This document shows positions 15,983-24,822 of a DNA stretch of 64,000 bases, piece by piece; the stretch's first letter is position 1, and every line of letters begins with the position of its first letter. The stretch comes from Rhizobiales bacterium 63-22 (GTDB taxonomy: Bacteria > Pseudomonadota > Alphaproteobacteria > Rhizobiales > Rhizobiaceae). The notes under the pieces were generated by a model. It ran no database searches and was not told where the DNA came from. It saw only the letters and a program-made list of their open reading frames with translations. The translations under genes were made by a program, and so were the position numbers. The stretch covers positions 240,715-304,714 of the forward strand of contig MKVZ01000006.1 in assembly GCA_001898995.1 (NCBI GenBank). The letters run 5' to 3'.

Positions 15983-16867
15983 ATGGTCACATTGGTCGAC
16001 AACAGGCAACCCGCCTCCGGTTCTCATGCCCGCACGGACGGCTACACCACTTATCAGGAGCCGGATACGCATGTGCCGCCGAAGCCGCGAGCGGTTTTCG
16101 ACGCCGTTTCCGTGAACGGTGTCGCCATCGCCGAGGCCGACATACTGGCGGAGGCGCAAAATCATCCGGCGGAAAATCCGGGCGCGGCATTGCTTGCCGC
16201 CGCGCGGGCGCTCGCCGTGCGCGAACTGCTTTTGCAGCGCGCGAGGGAACTGGATATCGGGCCGGAACCGGAAAAGGATGCGGACGGGCGCACCGAAACC
16301 GACGAGGACGCGCTCGTGCGCATGGTGGTCGAGCGGGAAGTGACCGTGCCTTCAGCGACGCGCGAGGAAGCCTTGCGCTTTTACCAGAACAACCGTCACC
16401 GCTTCACCAGCGGGGCCATTCTGGAAGCGAGCCACATTCTGATCGCCGCCGATCCGGCGGAAGCGGGGGAACGCGAGAAAGCCCGCGCGACGGCGTCCCG
16501 CCTGGCCGCCGCGGCGATTGCCGACCCGGCCTCCTTCGCTTCGCTCGCGCGTGAATATTCGTCCTGCCCGTCCGGCACGCAGGGCGGCAATCTGGGGCAG
16601 CTGACGCGCGGCAGCACCGTGCCCGAATTCGAGCGGGCGCTTGAACGTCTGGTGCCGGGCGACATCACGGCGGTTCCCGTCGAAAGCCGTTTCGGTTTTC
16701 ATATCGTTCGCCTCGACCGGCGCATCGAGGGCGCCCTGCTTCCGTTCGATTATGTCGCCGACAGGATCGCGGGCTGGCTGGAGGCCAGCACGTGGTCTCG
16801 CGCCGTGTCGCAGTATATCGCAATTCTTGCCGCCTCCGCCGATATCGAGGGCATCGAGTTATTATGA
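15983..16867 (+). CDS. PpiC-type (parvulin) peptidyl-prolyl isomerase of the nar operon
   Basis: 294 residues from ATG 15983, directly behind narI. A central SurA/NifM-like helical part is followed by a parvulin domain at about residues 150-250: ASHILIA, SCPSGTQGGNLGQL, and ESRFGFHIVRLDRR are standard PpiC motifs. No signal peptide is visible, so it should act in the cytoplasm, presumably on NarGHI or NarJ maturation, as NifM does for nitrogenase reductase. Similar PpiC genes end nar operons in Brucella and several Proteobacteria, where they are often annotated as nifM-like; the role in nitrate reductase folding is inferred from this linkage. Confidence 0.88.
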   Translation: MVTLVDNRQPASGSHARTDGYTTYQEPDTHVPPKPRAVFDAVSVNGVAIAEADILAEAQNHPAENPGAALLAAARALAVRELLLQRARELDIGPEPEKDADGRTETDEDALVRMVVEREVTVPSATREEALRFYQNNRHRFTSGAILEASHILIAADPAEAGEREKARATASRLAAAAIADPASFASLAREYSSCPSGTQGGNLGQLTRGSTVPEFERALERLVPGDITAVPVESRFGFHIVRLDRRIEGALLPFDYVADRIAGWLEASTWSRAVSQYIAILAASADIEGIELL

Positions 16868-16998
16868 ATGCCGCAGGAAACTCGCCGTTATAAAAAAGCA
16901 TCATATGCTCGCTGAAGCTCGACCGAGCATGATTTCCCGGATAGTGAATGTGCCTTGCACTCCATGCGTGGTCCGTGGCACGGTTTCAGTGTCGTGTT

Positions 16999-17012
16999 CC
17001 TGCTATAGCAGG
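16999..17012. promoter_or_regulatory. Perfect palindrome CCTGCTATAGCAGG upstream of the DUF6314-like gene
   Basis: A 14-bp perfect palindrome lies 41 bases before the ATG at 17054. It includes TATAGC, which could be part of a -10 region, so a repressor at this place would block the promoter. The remaining gap after the nar operon (16868-16998) holds a loose ATGCTCG/CGAGCAT inverted repeat (about 16901-16931) without a T-tract. Confidence 0.35.
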
Positions 17013-17053
17013 GCTATCTTCGACGCCCTGTTTCCTTCTGGAGTGGTCACAGA

Positions 17054-17488
17054 ATGTCGTCAGGAGCCAAGCGCCGGATGTTATCTTCGTCTCGATCAGA
17101 TGAGTTCCTCGGCACCTGGGCAGTACGCCGGCTTGTGGTCGACAGGCAGAATGGGCGCAAGGTGAGATTTGCCGGTACCGCCGTCGTCAGCCGGGATCGT
17201 TTTGAGGAAGATGGTGAAACGTTCGCCGGCGATATGTCACTGCGCAGTCATAGAAAATACGTCCTTGATTTCACCGGAGATGGCGTCGCGGTCGCGTTCC
17301 ACGACCTGCGGCCGTTCGTGTTCATATCCGATACTCCTTCCCAGAGGCTCCATCATCGATGCGGCGACGACGATTATATCGGACGCTTGTTCTTTCCGAG
17401 TTTTGACAGTCTGGTGGAGGTTTGGCGAGTGAACGGGCCGCGCAAGAACTACACGAGTATCGCGCACTATCACCGGGTCGACGGATAG
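17054..17488 (+). CDS. DUF6314-like small protein
   Basis: 144 residues, no signal peptide or membrane segment. FLGTWAVRRLVVDRQNGRKVRFAGTAVVSRD at the start, a central YVLDFTGDGVAVAFHDLRPFV and the C-terminal VWRVNGPRKNYTSIAHYHR fit the DUF6314 pattern: a lipocalin-like beta-barrel beginning with F-L-G-x-W and ending with a conserved W-x-V-x-GP-x-K-x-Y. Its function is unknown. It sits alone between the nar operon and a convergent hydrolase gene, with its own palindromic upstream element. The family assignment is from memory of the pattern and is moderate. Confidence 0.6.
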   Translation: MSSGAKRRMLSSSRSDEFLGTWAVRRLVVDRQNGRKVRFAGTAVVSRDRFEEDGETFAGDMSLRSHRKYVLDFTGDGVAVAFHDLRPFVFISDTPSQRLHHRCGDDDYIGRLFFPSFDSLVEVWRVNGPRKNYTSIAHYHRVDG

Positions 17489-17587
17489 CCGTACGTACAG
17501 CGGACGGCAGGACAGAGATCGCCGCGCGAAAGCAGGCTTCCGGCATTCCCGACCGCGCCGGTAGCCAATGGGCTGGCATAGCCCGTT

Positions 17588-18478
17588 TCAGCAATGACGC
17601 GCCAGATCGAGAATAGCCGCTGCGAAGGTTTCCGGCGCTTCCTGTGGCGGATTATGACCCACTCCGGGGATAATCCGACGCTCATAGCCTGCCCTGAAGT
17701 GCGGTTTGGCATCGTCGATGGATGTTGGAGGATCGACGCCGTCGTCTGCGCCCTGAAGAACGATCGTCGGGACTGTTATATCCGGCTGTTCGGCCAGACG
17801 GGCTTCGATTTCCGCGAATTGAGGATCGCCGGGAACGCCACCATAGCGGTGCCTGTATGAATGGATCACGATATCCACGAAATCAGGATTGTCGAATGCG
17901 ATGGCCGTGCGGTCGAAAGCCGCGCGGTCGAAGGTCCATGTCGGCGACCAGATTTTCCAGATGAATTCGCAAAGCTCACGGCGATTCCTTTCGAGGGCCG
18001 TTCGTCCTCTCCGCGAGTGGAAGTAATACTGATACCAGTATCGCGCTTCCTCTTCCGGTGGGACGGGGTTTCCGGCTTGGGCGATATTCTGGATATTATA
18101 GCCGGTGCCGCAGCTCACCAGTCCGCGGACCCGATCCGGTCGCAACGCCGCGACGATGCACGCAGCGCGCCCGCCCCAGTCGTATCCGCCAAGCAAGGCA
18201 GTTTCGATGGAAAGCGCATCCAACAGCGCCAGCAGGTCCGCACCAAGGGCGGCCTGTTCGCCGGAACGGGGCGAACTTTCGGAGAGAAAGCGGGTGGCCC
18301 CAAAGCCGCGGAGGAAGGGCACGATGCAGCGGTAGCCCGAGGCGCCCAGCATTTCCGCCACGGCATCGTATGCGTGAATATCATAGGGAAAGCCGTGCAA
18401 CAGCACGACGGGAAGCCCGTCCGCCGGTCCAGTTTCGTTGTAGGCGATCTCCAGAATTCCAGCGGATATGGCTTTCAT
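17588..18478 (-). CDS. Alpha/beta hydrolase with Asp nucleophile (epoxide hydrolase / dehalogenase type)
   Basis: 296 residues from ATG 18478, chosen because GGGAGGAG lies just upstream; the frame extends further but without a better start. LLHGFPYDIHAYD carries the oxyanion HG, GYDWGGR (Asp100) is the nucleophile elbow, and VGHNPPQEAPETFA holds the catalytic His. Asp followed by Trp at the elbow is characteristic of epoxide hydrolases and haloalkane/haloacetate dehalogenases, not of Ser esterases. It lies on the same strand as, and 257 bases downstream of, two CMD-fold genes and may belong to the same module. The substrate is unknown. Confidence 0.85.
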   Translation of the reverse strand: MKAISAGILEIAYNETGPADGLPVVLLHGFPYDIHAYDAVAEMLGASGYRCIVPFLRGFGATRFLSESSPRSGEQAALGADLLALLDALSIETALLGGYDWGGRAACIVAALRPDRVRGLVSCGTGYNIQNIAQAGNPVPPEEEARYWYQYYFHSRRGRTALERNRRELCEFIWKIWSPTWTFDRAAFDRTAIAFDNPDFVDIVIHSYRHRYGGVPGDPQFAEIEARLAEQPDITVPTIVLQGADDGVDPPTSIDDAKPHFRAGYERRIIPGVGHNPPQEAPETFAAAILDLARHC

Positions 18479-18735
18479 TCCATCTCCTCCCATCGTGAAA
18501 TCCCAAGGCACAGGCGTCTTGTGCAATCGACGCATGCAATGTAACGCGCTTCGCAATTTCAGTCATGATCAAGATGGCAGGAGTGTCGAATTGCTGTTTC
18601 CGGCGTCGAGCCGAATCCATCGGCGACACCGGAAGAGCGGTTCCTCCTCTTCAGGACATTTGACGGTTATGTCGCTCTGACGATTTTATATTGCCTTCGA
18701 CGCCGGGTATGATCTGCCCGGCACCATAAGGTCGT

Positions 18736-19311
18736 TCAGTCCCTTACCGGTTCGCCCAACGTGTGCATCAGGCGGTTTGCCCAGCCGAAGATGGCGGCGG
18801 AAAGGATGAGGTCGAGACTTTCCAGCTCGCCGAGTCCGACGTCGGCGAGCGCCTGCGCGTCCGCTACCGTCGCCGTGGGCGGTGTGGTCGATAGCCTTGC
18901 CGAGAAATCGAAGATGGCCTGAAGATGATCGTCGAGTTCAGCATCGAGGCCATCGGCGAACACGGTATCGATGACGTCGGTGCGTTTCGTGAGGTTGTTG
19001 AATCGCGAGGCATGCACGGCAACGCAGTAGACGCAGCGGTTGACGACGGATGCAGCGACGGCTCCGAGTTCGCGTTCGCCCGACGCCAGTCCGTCTTTCC
19101 CGTACATGATCAGGTTGAACAGGGGAGAACGAACCGCGAGCGATTCAGGATCGTGCGCGAGGGTCAGTACATAAGGCGAAATACCCTTGTTCGACGGCGT
19201 CACCTGGAGGGCCGCACGCTGTTCCTCGGTCGCGGTTTCGAGATCGACCGGAACGACGTAAGGCTGCCAGCGCGGTACCGTGGTCGTAAAGGCGTGAACG
19301 ACCTCACTCAT
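18736..19311 (-). CDS. Alkylhydroperoxidase-fold CMD protein (Avi_7169-type)
   Basis: 191 residues. An AhpD-like active site is visible: ELGAVAASVVNRCVYCVAVHASRF, with Cys93, Cys96 and His100 in the C-x-x-C-x3-H arrangement. In AhpD the Cys pair is redox active and acts with lipoyl or thiol partners. Length, N-terminal sequence and pairing with a second, Cys-poor CMD gene match the partner families described from Agrobacterium vitis (Avi_7169 and Avi_7170). It overlaps the upstream gene by ATGA (19308-19311). It probably detoxifies a peroxide or handles an intermediate of the neighbouring monooxygenase pathway; that is inference. Confidence 0.82.
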   Translation of the reverse strand: MSEVVHAFTTTVPRWQPYVVPVDLETATEEQRAALQVTPSNKGISPYVLTLAHDPESLAVRSPLFNLIMYGKDGLASGERELGAVAASVVNRCVYCVAVHASRFNNLTKRTDVIDTVFADGLDAELDDHLQAIFDFSARLSTTPPTATVADAQALADVGLGELESLDLILSAAIFGWANRLMHTLGEPVRD

Positions 19312-19790
19312 CGCATTTCTCCCAGCAGGGTCAGACCCGCTATGACGCGCACTTGATAGTTGACGAAGGCCGCAAGTTCCGCGAGCCGGACAATATCGGC
19401 GTCGCAGACGCCCACCTCGCGCAACGCGTCCACATGGGCACGCGTGGCCTCACGCGGCGCGACCGTGAGCCGGTCGGCGTGACGGACGATCTCGGCGATG
19501 CGCCTGTCATCCGCTTGCGTCTGCGGATCGGCGAGCAGGGCCGTTGCCGGTTCGTCCGCACGGGTAACGAGGGTATCGTAATGACGCGCGAGTGCCGGGT
19601 TACGGTTCAGGCGCGCCATGCGGGCGGCGAGCGCCGCTCTGAGCCCATGGGACAGGCCACCGGGATTGCGTGGCAGGAGCACGGCATCGTGAGCGGCCTG
19701 ACTAAGACGAAAGATCTCCGCGCGCTTCTCAATCGCTTCGGCAAGCGGGGAATTCGGCTTCACGGAGATGAGGGTCTCGATGAGTGTCAA
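19308..19790 (-). CDS. CMD domain protein (Avi_7170-type)
   Basis: 160 residues, helical. It has the carboxymuconolactone-decarboxylase-like fold pattern (HADRLTVAPREATRAHVDALREVGVCDADIVRLAEL, then FVNYQVRVIAGLTLLGE) but only one cysteine, so it lacks the redox pair of its partner. It is the first gene of a two-gene unit with the Avi_7169-type protein, translationally coupled by ATGA. The pair may form a heteromeric complex in which this subunit is structural; this is inferred from coupling and the missing Cys. It is divergent from a LysR gene across a 155-base region with a good dyad. Confidence 0.78.
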   Translation of the reverse strand: MTLIETLISVKPNSPLAEAIEKRAEIFRLSQAAHDAVLLPRNPGGLSHGLRAALAARMARLNRNPALARHYDTLVTRADEPATALLADPQTQADDRRIAEIVRHADRLTVAPREATRAHVDALREVGVCDADIVRLAELAAFVNYQVRVIAGLTLLGEMR

Positions 19791-19853
19791 AACAGGCTCC
19801 TCGGTACGTCACGATATCCACATTGGTAGGCATCCCGTTTCATTATGTCAAAT

Positions 19854-19876
19854 ATCAATGAAGACCCATCATTGAT
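19854..19876. promoter_or_regulatory. Dyad ATCAATGA-N7-TCATTGAT, candidate LysR operator
   Basis: Perfect 8-bp inverted arms at 19854-19861 and 19869-19876, in the divergent region between the CMD pair and the LysR-monooxygenase-ABC operon. Placement and AT-rich dyad with a 7-base centre suit a LysR regulator acting on both directions. Confidence 0.5.
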
Positions 19877-19948
19877 GCGGAATAATTATCTATTTTGAGC
19901 TGCATTTCGAGAATTTTCATGCTTTACTGATATGATGGAGGATGTTTG

Positions 19949-20947
19949 ATGTCATTCATGCATTCAAACTCGATCGATATCCGACAACTCGAAGCCTTCG
20001 CTGCCGTCATGTCCGCCGGTAGTGTGACTGGTGCTGCGCGGCTGCTGGGACGATCGCAGCCGGCGGTCACGCGCCTCATCCAGGATCTGGAAGCTGATGT
20101 CGGCTATGCGCTTCTTCATCGAAGCGGACCGCGCATCACTCCCACGTCGCGCGGCGTACTTTTTCATGCCGAAGTGGAGCGTCATCTCTCCAGTCTGGCC
20201 CATATCCGCGAACGGGCGAATGCCATCGGCCTGAACGAACCTTTGCCGCTGACGATCGCGGCCACGCCGTCGCTTGCCGCCGGCGTTGTTCCGCAGGCGC
20301 TCGCCGCCGTCGCGCCGGACCTCATTCCGCGCCATCTCCATGTGCAGGCGATGACGGCGGAAACCGTGGTGCAATCCGTTCTGGCCCGTTCGGCGGACCT
20401 CGGCATCGCCAGCCTTCCGCTCGAACATCCCGGTCTCGATGTGCACTGGATCGCAGACGCCCCCTGCGTCACGGCCGTCGCCGCCGGCGACCCGCTCGCC
20501 GGCAAGGATGTCGTGCGCCTTGCCGACCTTGCCGGTCGTCGCATCATCACTCTGGCGAATCCCTATCGTCTGCGGCACCGCGTCGATGAGGCCCTTGAAA
20601 GAGCCGGCGTCACGCCGGAACGCATTATCGATGTCAATGCCTCCATGACAGGCCTTTCGATGGTCCGGTCCGGGCTTGGCGTGGCCATTGTCGAACCTGC
20701 AACCATTTGCGGCGTTCCACTCGAAGGAGTCGTGATGCGCACGCTCGACCATACCATTCCCTTCCTGTTTGGGGCCATTTCGCCTGCCGCGCTGCCGCTC
20801 ACTCCGACCGTCGCCGCCGCGATCGACGCGGCACGCGCGGTGGCGTTGGCAATGCCCGGTTGTCGCCTGCACGAACCGGGCGGAAACGAAACATTGGCGG
20901 ATACTGTCTATGGGCGGACCACGCTGCTGGAAGGAGCGCCGTCATGA
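19949..20947 (+). CDS. LysR-family regulator, first gene of the monooxygenase-ABC operon
   Basis: 332 residues from ATG 19949, with GGAGG seven bases upstream; a TTG directly before it and an ATG three codons later are alternatives. The HTH (LEAFAAVMSAGSVTGAARLLGRSQPAVTRLIQDLEADVG) and the effector-binding domain with GLSMVRSGLGVAIVEP are clear. The C-terminal 30 residues run past the usual LysR end. Its stop overlaps the flavin monooxygenase start (ATGA), so the regulator is co-expressed with the genes it presumably controls. The inducer is unknown, likely the transported compound. Confidence 0.88.
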   Translation: MSFMHSNSIDIRQLEAFAAVMSAGSVTGAARLLGRSQPAVTRLIQDLEADVGYALLHRSGPRITPTSRGVLFHAEVERHLSSLAHIRERANAIGLNEPLPLTIAATPSLAAGVVPQALAAVAPDLIPRHLHVQAMTAETVVQSVLARSADLGIASLPLEHPGLDVHWIADAPCVTAVAAGDPLAGKDVVRLADLAGRRIITLANPYRLRHRVDEALERAGVTPERIIDVNASMTGLSMVRSGLGVAIVEPATICGVPLEGVVMRTLDHTIPFLFGAISPAALPLTPTVAAAIDAARAVALAMPGCRLHEPGGNETLADTVYGRTTLLEGAPS

Positions 20948-22437
20948 CGAACGATCCGTCTGCCTTTCCGCAAGGCCTCGATGCGCTCGAGGAGCGCCTG
21001 CGGCAGGATCTCGCCTGGCTGGAGTTGCCGGCGCGAACATGGGTGCCGCCCCGTTTCGCCGATGGTCAGCGCGTCGTGGATGTCGTCATCATCGGCGCGG
21101 GCATGGCCGGGTTGGTCGCCTCGGGCATGTTGAAACGGCTCGGCGTCGACAACCACATCGTTTTCGACAAGGCTCCCGCCGGTCACGAAGGCCCGTGGAT
21201 CACCTTCGCGCGGATGCGTACCCTGCGTTCTCCCAAGCAGTTGACCGGGCCGGCAATGGGGCTGCCGGCGCTCACCTTCCGCGCCTATTACGAGGCCAGA
21301 TATGGTCGCGACGCCTGGAACGTGCTCGACCGCGCACCGCGCGAGATATGGATGGACTATCTGGTCTGGTACCGGCGCGTGCTCGACCTGCCTGTCCGCA
21401 ACGAGACGATTGTCGACGCGATCACTCCGCGCGCCGATGGCCTGATCGATGTTGTTTGCCGACGACATGGCCGGCATGAGACGACGATCGCGCGCCATGT
21501 GGTGCTGGCGACGGGCCGCGACGGTCTGGGCGGCCCGTTCGTGCCGCCGATGGCCGACACCATCGATCCGAAATTCTGGGCTCATTCCGCTGATGCGATC
21601 GATTTTGCCGCGTTGCGCGGCAAGCGGGTCGGGGTCGTGGGTGCCGGCGCCTCGGCGATGGACAACGCCGCCACCGCTCTCGAAGCCGGAGCGGCCCGGC
21701 TCGATATGTTCGTGCGCCGGACGGAACTGCCGCGCATCAACAAGTTCACCGGCATCGGCAGTCAGGGTGTCGTACACGGTTTCGCCGGTCTCCCCGACGA
21801 ATGGAAGTGGCGCTTTCTGGATTATGCCATGCGGTCGCAAACGCCGCCGCCTCGCCCCAGCGTTCTGCGCGTCAGCGCGTTCCCGCAGGCCCATCTTCAC
21901 CTTGGGAGTCCGGTCGAGGCGCTGGAGCAGGAGGGCGACCATGTCATGGTGACAACGCCGAAGGGCCGCTATCCGGTCGACTTCCTGATCTTCGGCACCG
22001 GCTTCAAGATCGACCTGACAAACCGCCCGGAACTCGCCGCCGTGGCGCCCCACATCCGCCTCTGGTGCGACCGCTTTCCCGTTCCGGCGGATATGCGGAA
22101 CGAAGAGCTTGAGAGTTCGCCCGACCTCGGAGAAGCCTTCGAGTTCCTCGAAATCGAGCCCGGTGTCTGCCCGGCACTGGCGCGGATACATTGCTTCAAC
22201 TTTCCCGCCACGCTGAGCCATGGCAAGCTCACGGGCGACATTCCGGCTATCAGCGAAGGCGCCGACAGACTCGCGCGAGGCATCGTGCGGGAACTCTTCG
22301 TCGCCGACCGCGAGCGCCATTTCGCCGATCTCAAGGCATTCGACACGCCCGAACTTCTCGGAGACGAATGGGCGGATGACGAGACCGAAACGCTTCCGGA
22401 ACGATCCTCTGAAAGGGCGCCGATCAGAAATGCTTGA
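20944..22437 (+). CDS. Flavin-dependent monooxygenase-like FAD/NAD(P)-binding protein
   Basis: 497 residues from ATG 20944 (overlaps the LysR stop). An N-terminal FAD-binding Rossmann motif VVIIGAGMAGLVASGML starts near residue 46, and a second NADPH-type motif RVGVVGAGASAMDNAATALEAGA lies near residue 228; FLIFGTGFKIDL near residue 350 resembles the ATG-type strand of class B flavoprotein monooxygenases. The FxGxxxHxxxW fingerprint of typical FMOs is not obvious, so it is a divergent member. Family members insert oxygen into C, N or S atoms using NADPH and O2. The preceding LysR gene and the following amino-acid-type ABC transporter suggest oxidation of an imported small polar compound. Confidence 0.8.
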   Translation: MTNDPSAFPQGLDALEERLRQDLAWLELPARTWVPPRFADGQRVVDVVIIGAGMAGLVASGMLKRLGVDNHIVFDKAPAGHEGPWITFARMRTLRSPKQLTGPAMGLPALTFRAYYEARYGRDAWNVLDRAPREIWMDYLVWYRRVLDLPVRNETIVDAITPRADGLIDVVCRRHGRHETTIARHVVLATGRDGLGGPFVPPMADTIDPKFWAHSADAIDFAALRGKRVGVVGAGASAMDNAATALEAGAARLDMFVRRTELPRINKFTGIGSQGVVHGFAGLPDEWKWRFLDYAMRSQTPPPRPSVLRVSAFPQAHLHLGSPVEALEQEGDHVMVTTPKGRYPVDFLIFGTGFKIDLTNRPELAAVAPHIRLWCDRFPVPADMRNEELESSPDLGEAFEFLEIEPGVCPALARIHCFNFPATLSHGKLTGDIPAISEGADRLARGIVRELFVADRERHFADLKAFDTPELLGDEWADDETETLPERSSERAPIRNA

Positions 22438-23170
22438 GCTGAAGAACCTGAAGCTGTCTTACGGAAATTCCCGGATTCTGAACGGGGTAGACCTTTCGGT
22501 CAGCCGGGGCGACGTGGTGTCGATCATCGGCCCCAGCGGTACCGGCAAGACCACGCTGCTGAAATGTATCAATTATCTGGTCAAACCGGCATCCGGCACC
22601 ATCGCGTTCGACGGACTCACCATGGATTACGAGCGCCCGGACAAGGCGACGATACACTTGATGCGACTCCGGACGGCGATGGTTTTCCAGCAGTTCAACG
22701 TCTTCAAGAACATGACGGTCATTCAGAACGTGATGGACCCGCTTGTGGTGGTGCAGCGCAAGTCGAAGGACGAGGCGCGCGAAATCGCCCTGCACGAACT
22801 CGAACGGGTAGGTTTGTCCGACAAGCGGGATCATTACCCCTCCCAGCTTTCGGGCGGCCAGTTGCAGCGGACCGGCATTGCGCGCGCTCTGGCGGTTCGC
22901 CCGGACGTCATGCTGTTCGACGAACCGACGTCGTCGCTGGATCCAGAACTCGTCGGCGAGGTTCTGCGGGTGATCAAGGACGTCACCTCGTCGGGAATTA
23001 CCTCGCTTCTCGTGACCCACGAGATGCAATTCGCAAAGAACATCTCGAACCGAATCGTCTTCATGGATGGTGGCGTCGTCGCAGCCGAGGGCAGCCCGGC
23101 CGAGATTTTCGACTCGCCGTCCAATCCGCGGCTTGCCCAGTTCCTCAATTCTGAGCGCGTACCCCAATAA
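22430..23170 (+). CDS. Polar amino acid-type ABC transporter, ATP-binding protein
   Basis: 246 residues from ATG 22430, overlapping the monooxygenase end by eight bases. Walker A GPSGTGKTT, Q-loop FQQFNVFKNMTV, signature LSGGQLQRTGIARAL, Walker B VMLFDEPTSSLDPE and the switch His in LLVTHEMQFAKN are all present. Sequence and length are those of the GlnQ/HisP-type PAAT family. It energises the two permeases encoded downstream, with the binding protein between. Note Q-L-Q-R-T in place of the usual Q-Q-Q-R-V after the signature. Confidence 0.93.
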   Translation: MLELKNLKLSYGNSRILNGVDLSVSRGDVVSIIGPSGTGKTTLLKCINYLVKPASGTIAFDGLTMDYERPDKATIHLMRLRTAMVFQQFNVFKNMTVIQNVMDPLVVVQRKSKDEAREIALHELERVGLSDKRDHYPSQLSGGQLQRTGIARALAVRPDVMLFDEPTSSLDPELVGEVLRVIKDVTSSGITSLLVTHEMQFAKNISNRIVFMDGGVVAAEGSPAEIFDSPSNPRLAQFLNSERVPQ

Positions 23171-23185
23171 GGAGGGATTCCCAAA

Positions 23186-24022
23186 ATGTCTGAAGTGCAA
23201 TCAATGTCCCGTCGTCGCTTCGGCTTCATCGTCGCCGGTGGCGCGGCGATCGCCCTTGCAATCGTGGGGATGAGCCATGCCAACGCCGCTGGTTCCGTGC
23301 GAACGATCAAGATCGCGACGGCGGCGGAATCGAAACCCTTGGCATGGGGTGCGATCGGCGTCCAGCCGCAAGGGTATGAACCGGACCTTCTGCGGGCGAT
23401 CAACGCAAAGCTGCCCCAGTACAAGTTCGAAATGGAAGGCGTCTCGGATATCGCGCAGGAGACAGGCCTCGCCACCGGGAAATACGACATGGCGGTCGGG
23501 GGCTATTTCAAATCGCCCAACCGGGCCAAGCAGTTCCTCATCCCGGACAATCCGGAGGGGGCCAGCCTGATGAAAATCTATAGCCGCAAGGATAGCGACA
23601 TCAAGAGTATGAAGGATCTGGTGGGCAAGCGGATTGTGCCCGTCACGGCCGGCGGTGGTGTCTACAAGTTCGTCACCGAATGGCAGAAGCAGAACCCGGA
23701 CTACAAGATCAATATCACCGCATCGAGCGCAGGCGTCCCATATCCGGATCGTCTGAAGGAGGTTCAGAACGGCAAGTACGACGCGCTGATCCTGCCGTCC
23801 AATCTGGGCGAGCAGACCGTCATCAACGAGCAGAAACTCCAGATCAAGACGAGCGAACCGGTCTCCATCGACAACACCTACGTTCTTATTCACAAGTCGG
23901 AGGAAAACAAGAAACTCGCTGACGATGTGAACAAGGTTCTCAAGGAATTGAAGGACGATGGCACGATCAGCAAGCTTTCGCAGAAGTGGTTCGGCGAGGA
24001 TATCGCCACTTACATGAAGTAG
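23186..24022 (+). CDS. Polar amino acid-type ABC transporter, periplasmic binding protein
   Basis: 278 residues with a strong GGAGGG ribosome site. The N-terminus SRRRFGFIVAGGAAIALAIVG looks like a Tat signal (S-R-R-x-F), cleaved near SHANA-A. The mature part is a family 3 solute-binding protein: GYEPDLLRAINAKLP, YDMAVGGYFKSPNRAKQF and MKDLVGKRIVPVTAGG are typical of amino acid, opine and cystine binders. The ligand is not predictable. A Tat signal is less common than Sec in this family and implies folding before export. Confidence 0.9.
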   Translation: MSEVQSMSRRRFGFIVAGGAAIALAIVGMSHANAAGSVRTIKIATAAESKPLAWGAIGVQPQGYEPDLLRAINAKLPQYKFEMEGVSDIAQETGLATGKYDMAVGGYFKSPNRAKQFLIPDNPEGASLMKIYSRKDSDIKSMKDLVGKRIVPVTAGGGVYKFVTEWQKQNPDYKINITASSAGVPYPDRLKEVQNGKYDALILPSNLGEQTVINEQKLQIKTSEPVSIDNTYVLIHKSEENKKLADDVNKVLKELKDDGTISKLSQKWFGEDIATYMK

Positions 24023-24096
24023 GCGAGGCTCGATCCGGAACCGTCATGGCATAAGCCGACGGTCGGGGCTGTGAATGTGAGAAGGAGTTTTTCGAA

Positions 24097-24804
24097 GTGA
24101 ACCTCTCTGCAATGATTCCCGAACTGCTTTCGGCATTGCCGCTGACGCTCGCGATCACTTTCACGGCCCTTGTAGTCGGCTTCTGTCTGGCTCTGGTCAC
24201 GACGACGTTGCGGGTTCGAAGAGTTCTCGTGCTCAGTCAGTTGGCCGACCTTTACGTATCCTATGCCCGAAGCGTCCCCGTTGTTCTTCAGCTGTTCGTT
24301 GCGTTCTATGGCCTTCCCTTGATACTCGAATTGTTCGGCATTGAAGACTTCATGTCTCCCACGGTGGCTGCGATGGTGGGGCTCAGTCTCTACCACGGAG
24401 GTTATCTGTCGGAAGTGATGCGGCCTGCCTATCTCGCCGTCGAGCGCGGTCAGCATGATGCAGCCGACAGTCTCGGGTATACCTTTCGACAGAAGATTCT
24501 CCGCGTCGTCGGCCCGCAGGCCGTGCATATCGCACTGCCCGGCTATGGGAATTCCGTCATCTACCTGATCCACAACGTTGCGCTGGTCATGTATATCGGG
24601 GCCGCGGATGTGATGGCGACCGCACATCTGATCATGGAACGGGACTACAACCAGTATCAGTTCCAAACCTATCTCGTCCTCGCGGTCATATATTCGCTGC
24701 TCTGCCTGGTTGCATGGCTCATTGTGCGCTTCTTCGAGCTTCGCTCATCGAAGTATGCGCTGAAAACCGCCCCGATCAAGACGACTCTCATGGCGAGCGT
24801 CTGA
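24097..24804 (+). CDS. Polar amino acid-type ABC transporter permease 1
   Basis: 235 residues from GTG 24097 (AAGGAG upstream). There are about five hydrophobic helices. The HisM/GlnP pattern is clear: YVSYARSVPVVLQLFVAFYGLP near the N-terminal third and the EAA loop (YLAVERGQHDAADSLGYTFRQKILRVVGPQAVHIALPG) that docks to the ATPase. It pairs with the permease at 24823. Confidence 0.92.
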   Translation: MNLSAMIPELLSALPLTLAITFTALVVGFCLALVTTTLRVRRVLVLSQLADLYVSYARSVPVVLQLFVAFYGLPLILELFGIEDFMSPTVAAMVGLSLYHGGYLSEVMRPAYLAVERGQHDAADSLGYTFRQKILRVVGPQAVHIALPGYGNSVIYLIHNVALVMYIGAADVMATAHLIMERDYNQYQFQTYLVLAVIYSLLCLVAWLIVRFFELRSSKYALKTAPIKTTLMASV

Positions 24805-24822
24805 CGCAGGAAAGTCATCCAG

